DNA of 64,000 nucleotides from Flavobacteriales bacterium (GCA_023251075.1 JAHEZM010000012.1:42128-106127); one strand, 5' to 3'; shown: positions 25,947-35,142, counted from the stretch's first letter. The notes: generated from the sequence alone by a model not told the origin. A program made the numbers and translations.

Positions 25947-26915
25947 ATGATTGTAGTAACAGGAGCAGCAGGTTTTATTAGTAGTGTGTTGGTTAGCCGA
26001 CTCAATGAATTGGGCTATAAAGATATTGTGTTGGTAGATGATTTTCATTCCTATCCTGCAAAAGAAGATAATTACAAAAACAAGATATACAAAGAGAAAG
26101 TAGAGCGTGAAGATTTTTTTTCATGGTTAGAGAAAAATCAACGTTTCACACAATTCATCATTCATTTGGGTGCGCGCACCGATACCACTGAATTCAATAA
26201 GGCTATTTTTAATGAGTTGAATGAAAAGTACAGTCGTGATATGTGGGAAGCTTGCGTTAAATATGCGCTTCCTTTAATATATGCTTCTTCGGCTGCAACT
26301 TACGGTGGTGGGGAATTAGGTTACGATGATAATCATGAAGTGATTCCTAATTTAAAACCATTGAACCCTTACGGAGATTCTAAAAATAACTTCGATATAT
26401 GGGCTTTACAACAAGAGAAAAAACCTTTCTTTTGGGCTGGTTTGAAATTCTTTAATGTTTATGGTCCTAACGAATTCCATAAAGGGCGTATGGCTTCTGT
26501 TGTTTTTCATTCTTTCAATCAAATTCAGGCTTCCGGTAAGGTAAAGTTATTCAGATCTCATCGTCCTGATTTCAAAGATGGCGGACAACTGCGCGATTTC
26601 ATTTACGTGAAAGATGTGGCTGATGTAATTGTGTTTTTAATGGAAAGTAGAAAACATTCGGGCATTTATAATTTGGGAACAGGGAAGGCTCGACCGTTTA
26701 TCGATTTAGCAATTGCTACTTTCAAAGCTTTAAATTTAGAACCAAATATTGAGTTTATTGATACGCCTGTTGATATTCGCGATAAATACCAATACTACAC
26801 ACAAGCCAATATGGCTAAACTAAAAGCAACCGGATACACGAGAGAATTTACTAGTTTGGAGGATGGGGTAGAGGACTATGTGAAGAATTACTTAAAAGAG
26901 AGAAAAATTTACTAA
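25947..26915 (+). CDS. hldD: ADP-L-glycero-D-manno-heptose 6-epimerase
   Basis: Epimerises ADP-heptose for the lipopolysaccharide inner core. ATG 25947 gives 322 aa starting at the Rossmann fold (MIVVTGAAGFISS); a longer frame from 25869 overlaps queD and is not needed. HLGARTDTTE, SSAATYGGG, YGDSK (Tyr and Lys), NVYGPNEFHKGRMASV and RDFIYVKDVA fit HldD. The third glycine of the GxxGxxG dinucleotide motif is Ser12 here, which is unusual. Together with waaA it shows that the organism builds a Kdo-heptose core. Confidence 0.9.
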   Translation: MIVVTGAAGFISSVLVSRLNELGYKDIVLVDDFHSYPAKEDNYKNKIYKEKVEREDFFSWLEKNQRFTQFIIHLGARTDTTEFNKAIFNELNEKYSRDMWEACVKYALPLIYASSAATYGGGELGYDDNHEVIPNLKPLNPYGDSKNNFDIWALQQEKKPFFWAGLKFFNVYGPNEFHKGRMASVVFHSFNQIQASGKVKLFRSHRPDFKDGGQLRDFIYVKDVADVIVFLMESRKHSGIYNLGTGKARPFIDLAIATFKALNLEPNIEFIDTPVDIRDKYQYYTQANMAKLKATGYTREFTSLEDGVEDYVKNYLKERKIY

Positions 26916-27283
26916 CTCAAATAAAAAGAAATCGTTGATTTTATTTTTTCAGGAAGTATAGGTTTTAAAAAGTATTCGTTGGCCTTGTTTTTAAAGGATT
27001 CCATTCTGTCTTTATTGTCGTCGGACGTAGTACAAATAACCACAGGAGTGCTGTAATTTGTATTTTCTTTATCGGAGCGAATTAACTCTAGAAGTTTCAA
27101 TCCACTAATATTAGGGATATTGATATCTAAGAAAATCATATCGAACTTATTGATATTAAGAATCGTTTTGGCATAATTCCCTTCCTCACAAAGAAAAACC
27201 TCAGAATCTTCTTTAATCAGAGTATTCACAATAAGCTTGGCCTGCATTTGCTCATCTTCTACAACTAGAATTTTCTTTTTCAT
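26912..27283 (-). CDS. Stand-alone response-regulator receiver protein
   Basis: 123-aa CheY-like receiver domain with no output domain. Acidic Glu9/Asp10, phospho-acceptor Asp53 (FLDINIP), Thr in VVICTTSD and Lys in YFLKPI are present. It may act by protein contact or as a phosphate sink. Its stop overlaps the convergent hldD stop by 3 bases. No kinase gene adjoins it. Confidence 0.9.
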   Translation of the reverse strand: MKKKILVVEDEQMQAKLIVNTLIKEDSEVFLCEEGNYAKTILNINKFDMIFLDINIPNISGLKLLELIRSDKENTNYSTPVVICTTSDDNKDRMESFKNKANEYFLKPILPEKIKSTISFYLS

Positions 27284-27373
27284 AGAATGAATGAATGATT
27301 TAAAGGGTTTGGGTATTGTGCTACTGTGAATTTCGGGAAAGGTTACAATAAACCAGAAAGATTTTTGGGAAGA

Positions 27374-27709
27374 CTACAATTCTTTTTTCAGACTTAGCAA
27401 AAATTTCTTCACTTTCTCCAGAGATTTAATCATTTCAATCTCTTTTTTAGCCTCCAATTTATGCTTCTTTAATTTGTCTTTAGCTCCGTTGAGAGTGAAG
27501 CCTCTTTCTTTAACAAGGTGATGTATGAGTTTGAAATTATCTACGTCTTCATTGGTGAATAAACGATTTCCTTTTTTACTTTTTTTTGGTTTAAGTAATT
27601 CAAATTCTTTTTCCCAAAAACGAATCAAAGAGGTATTAACCTCAAACATATCGGCAACTTCGCCAATAGTATAATATAATTTGGATGTTTCTTTTTCCTT
27701 GTAAGGCAC
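27374..27709 (-). CDS. MerR-family transcriptional regulator
   Basis: 111-aa protein with an N-terminal MerR winged helix-turn-helix (YYTIGEVADMFEVNTSLIRFWEKEF, then GNRLFTNEDVDNFKLIHHLV) and a Lys-rich helical tail. It has no effector-binding domain and no metal-binding cysteines. The start is GTG. It lies between an M23 peptidase and a receiver gene on the same strand; a MerR gene beside the M23 peptidase and alaS is familiar from other Bacteroidota. The target is unknown. Confidence 0.88.
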   Translation of the reverse strand: MPYKEKETSKLYYTIGEVADMFEVNTSLIRFWEKEFELLKPKKSKKGNRLFTNEDVDNFKLIHHLVKERGFTLNGAKDKLKKHKLEAKKEIEMIKSLEKVKKFLLSLKKEL

Positions 27710-27750
27710 GGTGGAATATTTAGGGTAAATATAGAAAAATCAAAATATTA

Positions 27751-28701
27751 CTAATCGAGTGCTTTGTTAATTCTTTTTGATATTTCCATCATTTCTCGGT
27801 ATTCGGTATAAGTGATTTCATCGAAAAAATAATTCATAGGATCTACTTTCACTCCCTTTTTTATTACTTCATAATGTAAATGTGGATCGGTGGAAATACC
27901 TGTGGATCCAACTCCTCCAAGAATATCACCTCTTTTTACTCTTTGCCCCCTCTTTACATCAATGCTATTCATGTGTCCATATAAAGTTTTATAACCATAG
28001 CCGTGATTAATAATTACGTGTTTACCATAACCGCTATGATCTTGTCCGGCAAATTCAATAATACCACCACCACTTGCAATTATTTTCGTTCCCTTGGGCG
28101 CCGAAAAATCTAGCCCTGTGTGCATTTTGTAAGTATCGTGAATAGGATGTAATCGCATACCAAATCCGGAAGATAAATTAATTAATCTTTTATTTTTTAT
28201 AGGTTGAATGGCAGGAATGTTATTGATTCTTTTCGCTACATCCTGTGCCTTTTTTTGTATTCGTTTATAGGATTCTTGTTGTACCTGAATTTTAGCTTCT
28301 AATGTTTTAAGCTTTGCATTCGTTGATTTCATTAAATATGAATATTCATATCCGCTTAAATTTTCATCGATGGAATGTCCACCCACACCAGCTATTCTTT
28401 CTTCCGGACTTAAGGGTTTTAAGCCAAATACCGCAGAATAAAGGCTGTCATCTCTATTGTTTAATTGTTGTAAATTTCTGTTCATACGCTCCATTCGTAG
28501 GTTTAATACAGCGTACTCATATTTCAGTTTTTCTATTTCATTTGATTTTTTCTTAGAAACATATTTTTCCAAATAGGGAAGAAGAGCCATATTAATGAGA
28601 AAGCCGAATAATGCCACTACTAAAAGAAAAACGAATGCCTTACGCGGTTTTCTTTTCGCATATTTTATCGATTGCCCAACTCCAAATTTCTCTTTTGACA
28701 T
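27751..28701 (-). CDS. M23 (LytM-type) membrane-anchored peptidase
   Basis: 316-aa inner-membrane protein with a periplasmic peptidoglycan endopeptidase domain. ATG 28701 is preferred over an in-frame GTG 48 bases upstream. A Lys/Arg-rich cytoplasmic tail, one transmembrane helix (about residues 25-45) and a coiled coil (about 50-90) precede the LytM domain: GFGMRLHPIHDTYKMHTGLDF (His and Asp zinc ligands) and the HLHYEV motif near the end. The motif set is complete, so it should be active rather than an EnvC-like activator. It is divergent from alaS. Confidence 0.92.
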   Translation of the reverse strand: MSKEKFGVGQSIKYAKRKPRKAFVFLLVVALFGFLINMALLPYLEKYVSKKKSNEIEKLKYEYAVLNLRMERMNRNLQQLNNRDDSLYSAVFGLKPLSPEERIAGVGGHSIDENLSGYEYSYLMKSTNAKLKTLEAKIQVQQESYKRIQKKAQDVAKRINNIPAIQPIKNKRLINLSSGFGMRLHPIHDTYKMHTGLDFSAPKGTKIIASGGGIIEFAGQDHSGYGKHVIINHGYGYKTLYGHMNSIDVKRGQRVKRGDILGGVGSTGISTDPHLHYEVIKKGVKVDPMNYFFDEITYTEYREMMEISKRINKALD

Positions 28702-28823
28702 ACGATTACTTAGCTTTGCCACTTTAAACAAGGATCGTGAATATATCACTTTTTTCTTTTATTTCAAGGCCTTGTAGTTCAGAGTTTAGTGGAGATTGAA
28801 CTTTGAACATTAAACTTATTTTT

Positions 28824-31547
28824 ATGAAAGCTGCAGAAATACGCGAACAGTTTATGAATTTTTTTGAGAGTAAGGGACACCATATCGTTCCTTCTGCTCC
28901 GATGGTAGTGAAGAATGATCCTACCCTCATGTTTACCAATGCAGGGATGAATCAATTTAAAGATATTTTTTTAGGAAATGCACCGGTGAAATATCCTAGA
29001 ATAGCAAATACTCAAAAATGTTTGCGTGTATCGGGTAAGCATAATGATTTGGAAGAAGTGGGTGTGGATACCTATCATCACACGATGTTCGAAATGCTAG
29101 GTAACTGGTCGTTTGGTGATTACTTTAAAAAAGAAGCAATTGAATGGGCATGGCAGTTATTAACTGATGTTTACAAAATCGATAAGAATCGTTTGTATGT
29201 TACTGTTTTTGAAGGTGACAAAGCAAGTGATTTAGGTTTCGACCAAGAGGCGTTCGACGAGTGGAAAAAATACATTGCAGAAGACAGAATTCTTAATGGA
29301 AATAAGAAAGATAATTTTTGGGAAATGGGCGATCAGGGTCCATGTGGACCGTGTAGTGAAATTCATTATGATGGACGTTCAGACGAAGACCGAAAAAAAG
29401 TAAGTGGGGCAACTTTAGTGAACAACGACCATCCGCAAGTGATTGAAGTTTGGAACAATGTGTTCATGGAATTCAATCGCAAAGCCGATGGCTCTTTAGA
29501 AAAGCTACCGGCGCAACATGTTGATACAGGGATGGGTTTCGAGCGTTTGGTAAGGACTTTACAAGGTAAAACATCAAATTATGATACTGATGTCTTCACT
29601 CCGTTGATCTATAGAATTGAAAAAATTACCAATAAAAAATATGGTGTTACAGAAGAAACCGATATCGCTATTCGTGTGATTTCCGATCATATTCGTGCGG
29701 TGTCTTTTGCTATTGCCGACGGACAAATGCCGTCGAATACAGGTGCCGGCTATGTTATTCGTCGTATCTTAAGAAGAGCTGTTCGTTATGGCTACAGCAA
29801 ATTAAACATGAACGAACCTTTCATCTATCAATTGGTGGAAGTGTTGAATGAACAAATGGGTAAGTTCTTTCCTGAGTTGGAAAAACAACAAGATTTTATT
29901 GAGAAGGTGATTAAGGAGGAGGAGCAAAATTTCTTGAGAACTTTGGAGAAAGGATTACAAAGGATAGATTTATTTCCAGTAACTGAATTACATAAACAAG
30001 CTGATAAAATATTTGGTGATCAGTACGATCCATCTGTATCTGTGAAGGCAAATCATATTCATGCACAAAAATCTAACTGGGTTAAGGAGCAACAATTATC
30101 TCTAAATAAAAAATTAGAGATTTCAGGGGAAGTTGTCTTTGAATTATTTGATACATATGGTTTTCCTGTTGATTTGACTAAGTTGATTGCATCTGAAAAA
30201 GGTTGGGTAGTTGATGAAATTGGTTTTGAAAAAGAAATGCAAAAACAAAAAGAACGTTCTCGTTCGGCATCGGCTGTTGAAACAGATGATTGGATCTCAG
30301 TTAACTCAGGTGAAGGAAAATTTGTGGGCTACGATGAATTAGAAGCTAACTCAAAAATATTGCGCTACCGTAAAGTAAAAACTAAAGGAAAAGAATTGGT
30401 GCAGGTAGAATTAGACGCTACTCCGTTTTATGCAGAGGGTGGCGGGCAAGTGGGCGACAGAGGGTTTTTAGAAGTAGCAGGAGAAAAATATTCGGTATTG
30501 GATTGCAAAAAAGAAAATGGAGTTTTTCTTCATTTCTTAGATAAATTACCCAAAGATGTAAATGCTGAAGTGAAGGCTGTAGTAAACAAATCGATACGTT
30601 TGGCTACCGAAGCAAACCACTCTGCAACGCATTTATTGCATCACGCTTTACGCAAAGTTTTAGGAACGCACGTGGAGCAAAAAGGGTCGTTGGTAAACGA
30701 AAATAATTTGCGTTTCGACTTCTCTCATTTTCAAAAAATGACAGAGGAAGAATTGAAACAAGTAGAAGATATAGTGAATCAAAATATTCGTGCTAATATT
30801 TCTTTACAGGAAGAAAGAGCTATCGCTATCGATGAAGCAAAAAAACGCGGAGCAATGGCTTTGTTCGGTGAAAAATATGGCGATAAAGTACGTATGGTTC
30901 AGTTTGGTGAATCGGTGGAATTGTGTGGTGGTACGCATGTTAAATCTACAGTGCAAATTGGTAAAGTGATCGTGCTTTCTGAAAGTGCTGTTGCGGCAGG
31001 TATCAGAAGAATTGAAGCTATTACTGGAGAGAAAGCCGATACTTATATTAATGAGAAATTACAGTTGCTGCAAGAGATTAAAGAAGTGTTAAAGAATCCT
31101 AAAGATTTGAAAAAAGCCGCACAACAATTGATCGACGACAATACGAAATTAACTAAAGATATTTCTTCTTTGTTAAGCGAAAAAGCCAAAGGATTAAAAG
31201 TAGAATTGCTCAAAGAAATTGAGCAATTGGGCGGCGTTAGTTTCTTAGCTAAAAAAATAGAATTAGAGTCGGCCGATGCTATTAAGGATTTATCATTTCA
31301 GTTAAAGGCCGAGGTTCCTAACCTCTTTATGGTACTGGCTGCTGAGATCGGTGGTAAACCAAATTTAACGGTGGTAATTAGCGATGACCTAGTGAAATCG
31401 AAAGGGTGGAATGCATCGAATATTGTTCGTGAATTGGCTAAGGAGATTCAAGGTGGTGGAGGTGGACAAGCATTTTATGCTACAGCAGGTGGAACAAATC
31501 TGAATGGAATTTCTCAGGCTTTGGAGAAAGCAAAATCTTATATTTAG
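28824..31547 (+). CDS. alaS: Alanine-tRNA ligase
   Basis: Charges tRNA-Ala. ATG 28824 gives 907 aa ([19 protein letters not shown]), matching relatives; a TTG 21 bases upstream is not needed. The catalytic domain has [13 protein letters not shown] and the class II motifs. The editing domain has NHSATHLLH and CGGTH for zinc. The C-terminal C-Ala domain follows, with the GGGGGQ motif near the end. A segment of about 45 residues (nt 29960-30119, [13 protein letters not shown]... to NKKLEI) sits where E. coli and Bacteroides enzymes have a much shorter linker before [16 protein letters not shown]. Confidence 0.96.
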   Translation: MKAAEIREQFMNFFESKGHHIVPSAPMVVKNDPTLMFTNAGMNQFKDIFLGNAPVKYPRIANTQKCLRVSGKHNDLEEVGVDTYHHTMFEMLGNWSFGDYFKKEAIEWAWQLLTDVYKIDKNRLYVTVFEGDKASDLGFDQEAFDEWKKYIAEDRILNGNKKDNFWEMGDQGPCGPCSEIHYDGRSDEDRKKVSGATLVNNDHPQVIEVWNNVFMEFNRKADGSLEKLPAQHVDTGMGFERLVRTLQGKTSNYDTDVFTPLIYRIEKITNKKYGVTEETDIAIRVISDHIRAVSFAIADGQMPSNTGAGYVIRRILRRAVRYGYSKLNMNEPFIYQLVEVLNEQMGKFFPELEKQQDFIEKVIKEEEQNFLRTLEKGLQRIDLFPVTELHKQADKIFGDQYDPSVSVKANHIHAQKSNWVKEQQLSLNKKLEISGEVVFELFDTYGFPVDLTKLIASEKGWVVDEIGFEKEMQKQKERSRSASAVETDDWISVNSGEGKFVGYDELEANSKILRYRKVKTKGKELVQVELDATPFYAEGGGQVGDRGFLEVAGEKYSVLDCKKENGVFLHFLDKLPKDVNAEVKAVVNKSIRLATEANHSATHLLHHALRKVLGTHVEQKGSLVNENNLRFDFSHFQKMTEEELKQVEDIVNQNIRANISLQEERAIAIDEAKKRGAMALFGEKYGDKVRMVQFGESVELCGGTHVKSTVQIGKVIVLSESAVAAGIRRIEAITGEKADTYINEKLQLLQEIKEVLKNPKDLKKAAQQLIDDNTKLTKDISSLLSEKAKGLKVELLKEIEQLGGVSFLAKKIELESADAIKDLSFQLKAEVPNLFMVLAAEIGGKPNLTVVISDDLVKSKGWNASNIVRELAKEIQGGGGGQAFYATAGGTNLNGISQALEKAKSYI

Positions 31548-31571
31548 GGATTCCTCTCATTTAAATTTTTT

Positions 31572-31616
31572 AGAAGGGCCGAATTCTATCCTTAAAATAA
31601 ATTCGGCCCTTCTTTA
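31572..31616 (+). terminator. Terminator after alaS
   Basis: Perfect 14-bp stem AGAAGGGCCGAATT / AATTCGGCCCTTCT, 14-base loop, short T tail. The rest of 31617-31741 is A+T-rich with nothing recognisable. Confidence 0.75.
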
Positions 31617-31741
31617 TGCCTTGATTTATCAGGGCTTGTTAATATGTTCATAAAAAAAATGAAAATAGTAGCTCTGCAATTTTCATTATTCATCAAATAA
31701 TTCAAAATTTACTTCTTGTTAATCAAAAATTAAAAATTCAC

Positions 31742-32371
31742 ATGATTCATCCCGACACAGAGGTCAGGCACGTTAGCGATAACATCGGCTACGGCGTTTT
31801 CGCAAAAAAATTCATTCCTAAAGGAACTATTGTTTATGCTAAAGATAGTTTGGAGATAGAAGTGACAGAAGCTCAATATGCAAAGCACCCTAAAGCAATG
31901 CAAGATGTAATAGAAAAATATTCATACATCGATGAGAAAGGGGTGAGAATATTAAGTTGGGATTTTGCAAAATATGTAAATCACAATTGCAATAGAAATA
32001 CAATTAGCACGGGCTATGGTTTTGAAATTGCCATTCGAGATATTAATCCCGGTGATGAAATTACTGATGAGTACGGCATTTTTAATTTAGATGTAACTTT
32101 TTCTTGTGGTTGTGGAGCTGTAAACTGCAGAGGTGTGATTCAACCAGAGGATTTAGATAACTTAGCTCCTATATGGGATATAGAGATCAAAGATGCATTG
32201 ATGAGTTTGTATAAAGTGGAGCAACCTTTATTGAATTTAGTAGATGAAAAAACTAAAAAAGAATTAGATGCTTTGTTTATTGATCCTTCGAAATTCAAAT
32301 CGATTAATAATCTTAGGTATTCAAAAAAAAATGAAATTGCTAAAAAAGAAAAAGTTTTAGCAAGAAAATAG
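31742..32371 (+). CDS. SET-domain protein (predicted protein-lysine methyltransferase)
   Basis: 209-aa protein with the eukaryotic-type SET fold, expected to use S-adenosylmethionine to methylate a protein lysine in the cytoplasm. GYGVFAKKFIPKGTIVY (residues 16-32) is the first SET strand pair; YVNHNCNRNT (79-87) is the NHxCxxN box; GDEITDEYG (104-112) carries the catalytic Tyr111. CGCGAVNCRG (Cys122, Cys124, Cys129) is a post-SET zinc motif that would complete its site with Cys83. A Lys-rich C-terminal extension follows. It stands alone between two terminators. Bacterial SET genes are usually thought to come from eukaryotes by transfer; the target protein here is unknown. Confidence 0.9.
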   Translation: MIHPDTEVRHVSDNIGYGVFAKKFIPKGTIVYAKDSLEIEVTEAQYAKHPKAMQDVIEKYSYIDEKGVRILSWDFAKYVNHNCNRNTISTGYGFEIAIRDINPGDEITDEYGIFNLDVTFSCGCGAVNCRGVIQPEDLDNLAPIWDIEIKDALMSLYKVEQPLLNLVDEKTKKELDALFIDPSKFKSINNLRYSKKNEIAKKEKVLARK

Positions 32372-32387
32372 TACTTAAAAAGTTATC

Positions 32388-32416
32388 AAAGTCCCGACCT
32401 TCGGGACTTTTTTTTG
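32388..32416 (+). terminator. Terminator after SET-domain gene
   Basis: Stem AAAGTCCCGA / TCGGGACTTT, 3-base loop, followed by a T tract; a textbook intrinsic terminator. Confidence 0.9.
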
Positions 32417-32506
32417 AACCTGTTTTTAGTAAAATGCTGAAGGTGCATCTCATTAGTTTAAGAATGTTTTTCAGAAGTAATTTTAGTTTTAAAATAAATA
32501 ATTGAT

Positions 32507-32956
32507 ATGGGAAATTTAGGTGTAAATATTTCGAGAATAGGAGTAGCGATTGTTTTGCTTTCTGTTGGATTTTTTAAATTCACTCCAACCGAAGCTGGTT
32601 GGATTTTTATAGATGTTTCAAATAGTCCAATTTTATCGTGGTTGTATAAATTGGGATCCCGACAATTTGTTTCTAATATCATTGGAGCTATTGAGATCAT
32701 TACAGCAATTTTGATTTTATTTAGCTTTAAAAACCAAAAAGCAGCATTGATGGGCGGTATCTTTGGAACTATAACTTTTCTTATCACTTTAAGTTTCTTT
32801 TTTACTACTCCAGCCGCTGTAGATGCTACAGATAAAATTATGGGAATGGAGCATTTATCAGTTTTCGATGACTGGTGTTTTGCACCCAATGCTTTTATTC
32901 TTAAAGACATTGTTTTCTTTGGGGTTTGCCTACAGTTAGCAGTTGAAAATTGGTAA
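32507..32956 (+). CDS. DUF417 (YkgB/RclC-like) membrane protein
   Basis: 149-aa integral membrane protein with four hydrophobic helices. RIGVAIVLLSVGFFKFTPTEA, SPILSWLY, IIGAIEIITAILIL and the periplasmic SFFFTTPAAVD stretch match the DUF417 family, which includes RclC, implicated in reactive-chlorine resistance in E. coli. Biochemical activity is unknown. Family membership is fairly firm; a stress role here is inference. Confidence 0.82.
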   Translation: MGNLGVNISRIGVAIVLLSVGFFKFTPTEAGWIFIDVSNSPILSWLYKLGSRQFVSNIIGAIEIITAILILFSFKNQKAALMGGIFGTITFLITLSFFFTTPAAVDATDKIMGMEHLSVFDDWCFAPNAFILKDIVFFGVCLQLAVENW

Positions 32957-32990
32957 AACGAAATAAAATCCACTATTTGTAATCAATATA

Positions 32991-33022
32991 TTTGGCATCT
33001 ATTAAATCAATTCATATATTTG
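32991..33022 (+). promoter_or_regulatory. Promoter of rpsU
   Basis: TTTG (32991-32994) and TATATTTG (33015-33022) are 20 bases apart, matching the phylum consensus; the rpsU ATG follows 23 bases later. Confidence 0.7.
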
Positions 33023-33045
33023 CTGCCCATTTGAAATTTAAAAAT

Positions 33046-33243
33046 ATGTTAGTAGTTCAAGTTAAAGAAGGCGACAACATCGAAAGAGCGTTGAAGAAGT
33101 ACAAAAGAAAGTTCGAAAAAACTAAAGTTTTGAAAGAACTTAGAAACAGACAAGCTTTTGAAAAACCTTCTGTAATTAACAGAGAGGCTAGAAAAAAAGC
33201 CGTTTATGTTGAGCAATTGAAAAGAACGTTGACTGAAATCTAG
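33046..33243 (+). CDS. rpsU: 30S ribosomal protein S21
   Basis: 65-aa basic protein (MLVVQVKEGDNIERALKKYK ... VYVEQLKRTLTEI) with the S21 pattern. ATG 33046 is chosen; the 18 codons upstream in frame include the promoter. In Bacteroidota S21 helps hide the anti-Shine-Dalgarno region of 16S rRNA, which fits the weak Shine-Dalgarno sequences in this window. It is followed by a palindromic terminator. Confidence 0.93.
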   Translation: MLVVQVKEGDNIERALKKYKRKFEKTKVLKELRNRQAFEKPSVINREARKKAVYVEQLKRTLTEI

Positions 33244-33270
33244 TCTACGTTTTTTCTTATAGATATTCTT

Positions 33271-33338
33271 AGGAAGAATTTTTTAAAATCTGTTAACCTT
33301 TCAAAGGGTTAAGAATTTTGAAAAATTCTTCCTATTTT
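33271..33338. terminator. Nested palindrome/terminator between rpsU and xerC
   Basis: Outer perfect 13-bp arms AGGAAGAATTTTT (33271-33283) and AAAAATTCTTCCT (33321-33333) enclose a second inverted repeat, TTAACCTTT / AAGGGTTAA (33293-33312). A T-rich tail follows. It is likely the rpsU terminator and ends 8 bases before the xerC ATG. Confidence 0.75.
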
Positions 33339-33345
33339 TATTTAT

Positions 33346-34221
33346 ATGACCCTCCAAGACTTTCTGCAATATTTAACAATAGAGAAGCGCTATTCTGAAC
33401 ATACGCTTTTAGCCTACAAAAATGATGTAGAAACTTATCTTGAATATTTAAAAACAACTTATGAAATAGAAGAACCTCAATCAGCCTCGTCTATAATGGT
33501 GCGTTCGTGGGTGGTGGAGTTGGTTGAAAAAGGAATTGTAGCAAAATCTGTTCATCGTAAAATTTCAGCAGTTAAATCATTTTATAAATTTTTATTGAAA
33601 TCTGGTGAACTTAAAACTTCTCCCGCTCATGGCGTTGTGCTTCCTAAGCTGAAAAAAACTTTACCCACTTTTGTGGAAGAAAGTAAAATGGATACCCTAT
33701 TAGATGAGGTTGATTTTGAATCCAACGATTTTCTCGGACGAAGAAATAAATTGATTATAGAGCTTTTATATCTAACTGGTATTCGTTTGTCGGAGATCAT
33801 TAATCTTAAAATTTCTGATGTTGATTTAAGAGATAATTTTATCAAAGTTTTTGGTAAAGGGAGAAAAGAAAGAATAATTCCAATTAATTTACAAGCATCA
33901 GCAACAATTAAGGAATACTTAACGTATAGGATAGAGAGTGACGAGCCCTACCTTCTTTTAACAGATAAAGGAGATAAGTTATATCAAAAGTTTGTATATC
34001 GCGTGGTAAAAAAATTCCTCAGTATAGTAAGTACTCATCAAAAAAGAAGTCCGCATGTTCTTCGACATAGTTTTGCTACCCATATGTTAAATAATGGAGC
34101 CGACTTAAATGCGATTAAGGAATTACTTGGTCACGCGAGTCTTGCCGCAACTCAGGTCTATACTCACAACTCTATTGAAAAATTGAAAAAAGTGTATAAT
34201 CAAGCTCATCCTCGAGCTTAA
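33346..34221 (+). CDS. xerC: Tyrosine recombinase XerC/XerD
   Basis: Site-specific recombinase for chromosome-dimer resolution. The 291-aa protein has the SAM-like core-binding domain (residues 1-85) and the catalytic set Arg147 (TGIRLSE), Lys171 (GKGRKER), His237-x2-Arg240 (HVLRHSFATHM), His263 (LLGHASL) and Tyr272 (VYTHNS). All catalytic residues are present. The length and rpsU/hpf context suggest the chromosomal XerC/D, not a phage or integron integrase. hpf follows after 12 bases. Confidence 0.93.
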   Translation: MTLQDFLQYLTIEKRYSEHTLLAYKNDVETYLEYLKTTYEIEEPQSASSIMVRSWVVELVEKGIVAKSVHRKISAVKSFYKFLLKSGELKTSPAHGVVLPKLKKTLPTFVEESKMDTLLDEVDFESNDFLGRRNKLIIELLYLTGIRLSEIINLKISDVDLRDNFIKVFGKGRKERIIPINLQASATIKEYLTYRIESDEPYLLLTDKGDKLYQKFVYRVVKKFLSIVSTHQKRSPHVLRHSFATHMLNNGADLNAIKELLGHASLAATQVYTHNSIEKLKKVYNQAHPRA

Positions 34222-34233
34222 AAATCAACCATT

Positions 34234-34548
34234 ATGAAAATTAAATTAAACTCAGTGCACTTCAGCGCCGACAAAAAATTAGTCGATTTTGTACAAACCA
34301 AAGTAAATAAGCTGGAAACTTTCTACGGAGGAATTATTGATGGTGAGGTTTTTTTACGTCTTGATAAGTCGGATGACATGACGAATAAGATAGCGGAATT
34401 AAAACTGAAAATTCCCGGAAAAGAGCTTTTTGCAAAAAAACAATGCCGAACATTTGAAGAAGCCACAGATAATGTTGTAGAGGCTTTGAGAAGACAATTG
34501 AGAAAACAAAAAACAAAAGAAAAAGTAACGAAACATATTGAAATATAG
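34234..34548 (+). CDS. hpf: Short ribosome-hibernation promoting factor
   Basis: 104-aa HPF/RaiA-family protein that binds the 30S decoding region in stationary phase. Sequence MKIKLNSVHFSADKKLVDFV, FEEATDNVVEALRRQLRKQK and a basic tail are typical; it lacks the C-terminal dimerisation domain of long HPF, so 100S formation would need another factor. It follows xerC after 12 bases and ends in a strong terminator. Confidence 0.92.
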   Translation: MKIKLNSVHFSADKKLVDFVQTKVNKLETFYGGIIDGEVFLRLDKSDDMTNKIAELKLKIPGKELFAKKQCRTFEEATDNVVEALRRQLRKQKTKEKVTKHIEI

Positions 34549-34599
34549 ATAGTTTGATTCAAGATCAATAAATATATTCGCTGTAAGTCAGCAAAGACT

Positions 34600-34632
34600 A
34601 CGGGGTTGAAAATTTCAATCCCGTTTTTTTTT
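34600..34632 (+). terminator. Terminator after hpf
   Basis: Stem ACGGGGTTGAA / TTCAATCCCGT with an AAT loop (one G-T pair) and a T tract of about eight. Confidence 0.88.
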
Positions 34633-34656
34633 AACAAAAACTTTATGTTTTTCTTG

Positions 34657-34686
34657 TTGAGAATTAAAAAAGTTTCTCTACATTTG
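34657..34686 (+). promoter_or_regulatory. Promoter of the tRNA cluster
   Basis: TTG (34657-34659) and TACATTTG (34679-34686) are 19 bases apart, a full -33/-7 match; tRNA-Thr starts 40 bases downstream. Confidence 0.75.
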
Positions 34687-34726
34687 CAGTCCTTAAAATA
34701 AAAGGAGTTCATTTTATCGTGAAATT

Positions 34727-34800
34727 GCCGGTGTAGCTCAGTTGGCCAGAGCAGCTGATTTGTAATCAGCTGGTCGGGGGTTCGAATCCCTCCACCGGCT
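34727..34800 (+). tRNA. tRNA-Thr (anticodon TGT)
   Basis: 74-nt cloverleaf: GCCGGTG pairs with CACCGGC, anticodon stem GCTGA/TCAGC encloses TTTGTAA, and the T arm is GGGGGTTCGAATCCCTC. First tRNA of the cluster that leads into tuf. Confidence 0.97.
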
Positions 34801-34914
34801 CGTAGAGACGGGGGAGGGAGGTTTTCATCAACAGTCCAAAGCCGGATCAAAAAACGATTGTAATTCTTCAGGGAATTAAGATTCGTTAGGTTCTTTTAAA
34901 ATATTGACAACGTT

Positions 34915-34996
34915 GGGGAGATACTCAAGTGGTTAACGAGGACAGACTGTAAATCTGTTGGCCCTGCCTTCGTAGGTTCGAATCCTGCTCTCCCCA
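34915..34996 (+). tRNA. tRNA-Tyr (anticodon GTA)
   Basis: 82-nt class II tRNA with a long variable arm: GGGGAGA pairs with TCTCCCC, anticodon loop CTGTAAA in stem ACAGA/TCTGT. Its GUA anticodon is a queuosine substrate, in line with queD in this window. Confidence 0.96.
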
Positions 34997-35068
34997 CAAA
35001 ACACTTACTTGGGTATCTTCCGGAAGAAATTACCAATATTCGGATAGACGTCAAGTAGAAGATAAAAA

Positions 35069-35142
<74 letters not shown>

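Noticed and set aside
25869..26005. Longer starts for queD and hldD that would make the genes overlap head to head
   Set aside because: Both families begin at the internal ATGs (25870 and 25947); the extra residues match nothing and cover both promoters.
32458..32973. 171-codon minus-strand ORF
   Set aside because: Antisense to the DUF417 gene, whose membrane-protein pattern is clear; the antisense product has no domain.
34323..34850. 175-codon minus-strand ORF
   Set aside because: Antisense to hpf and across tRNA-Thr; no domain and no start signal.
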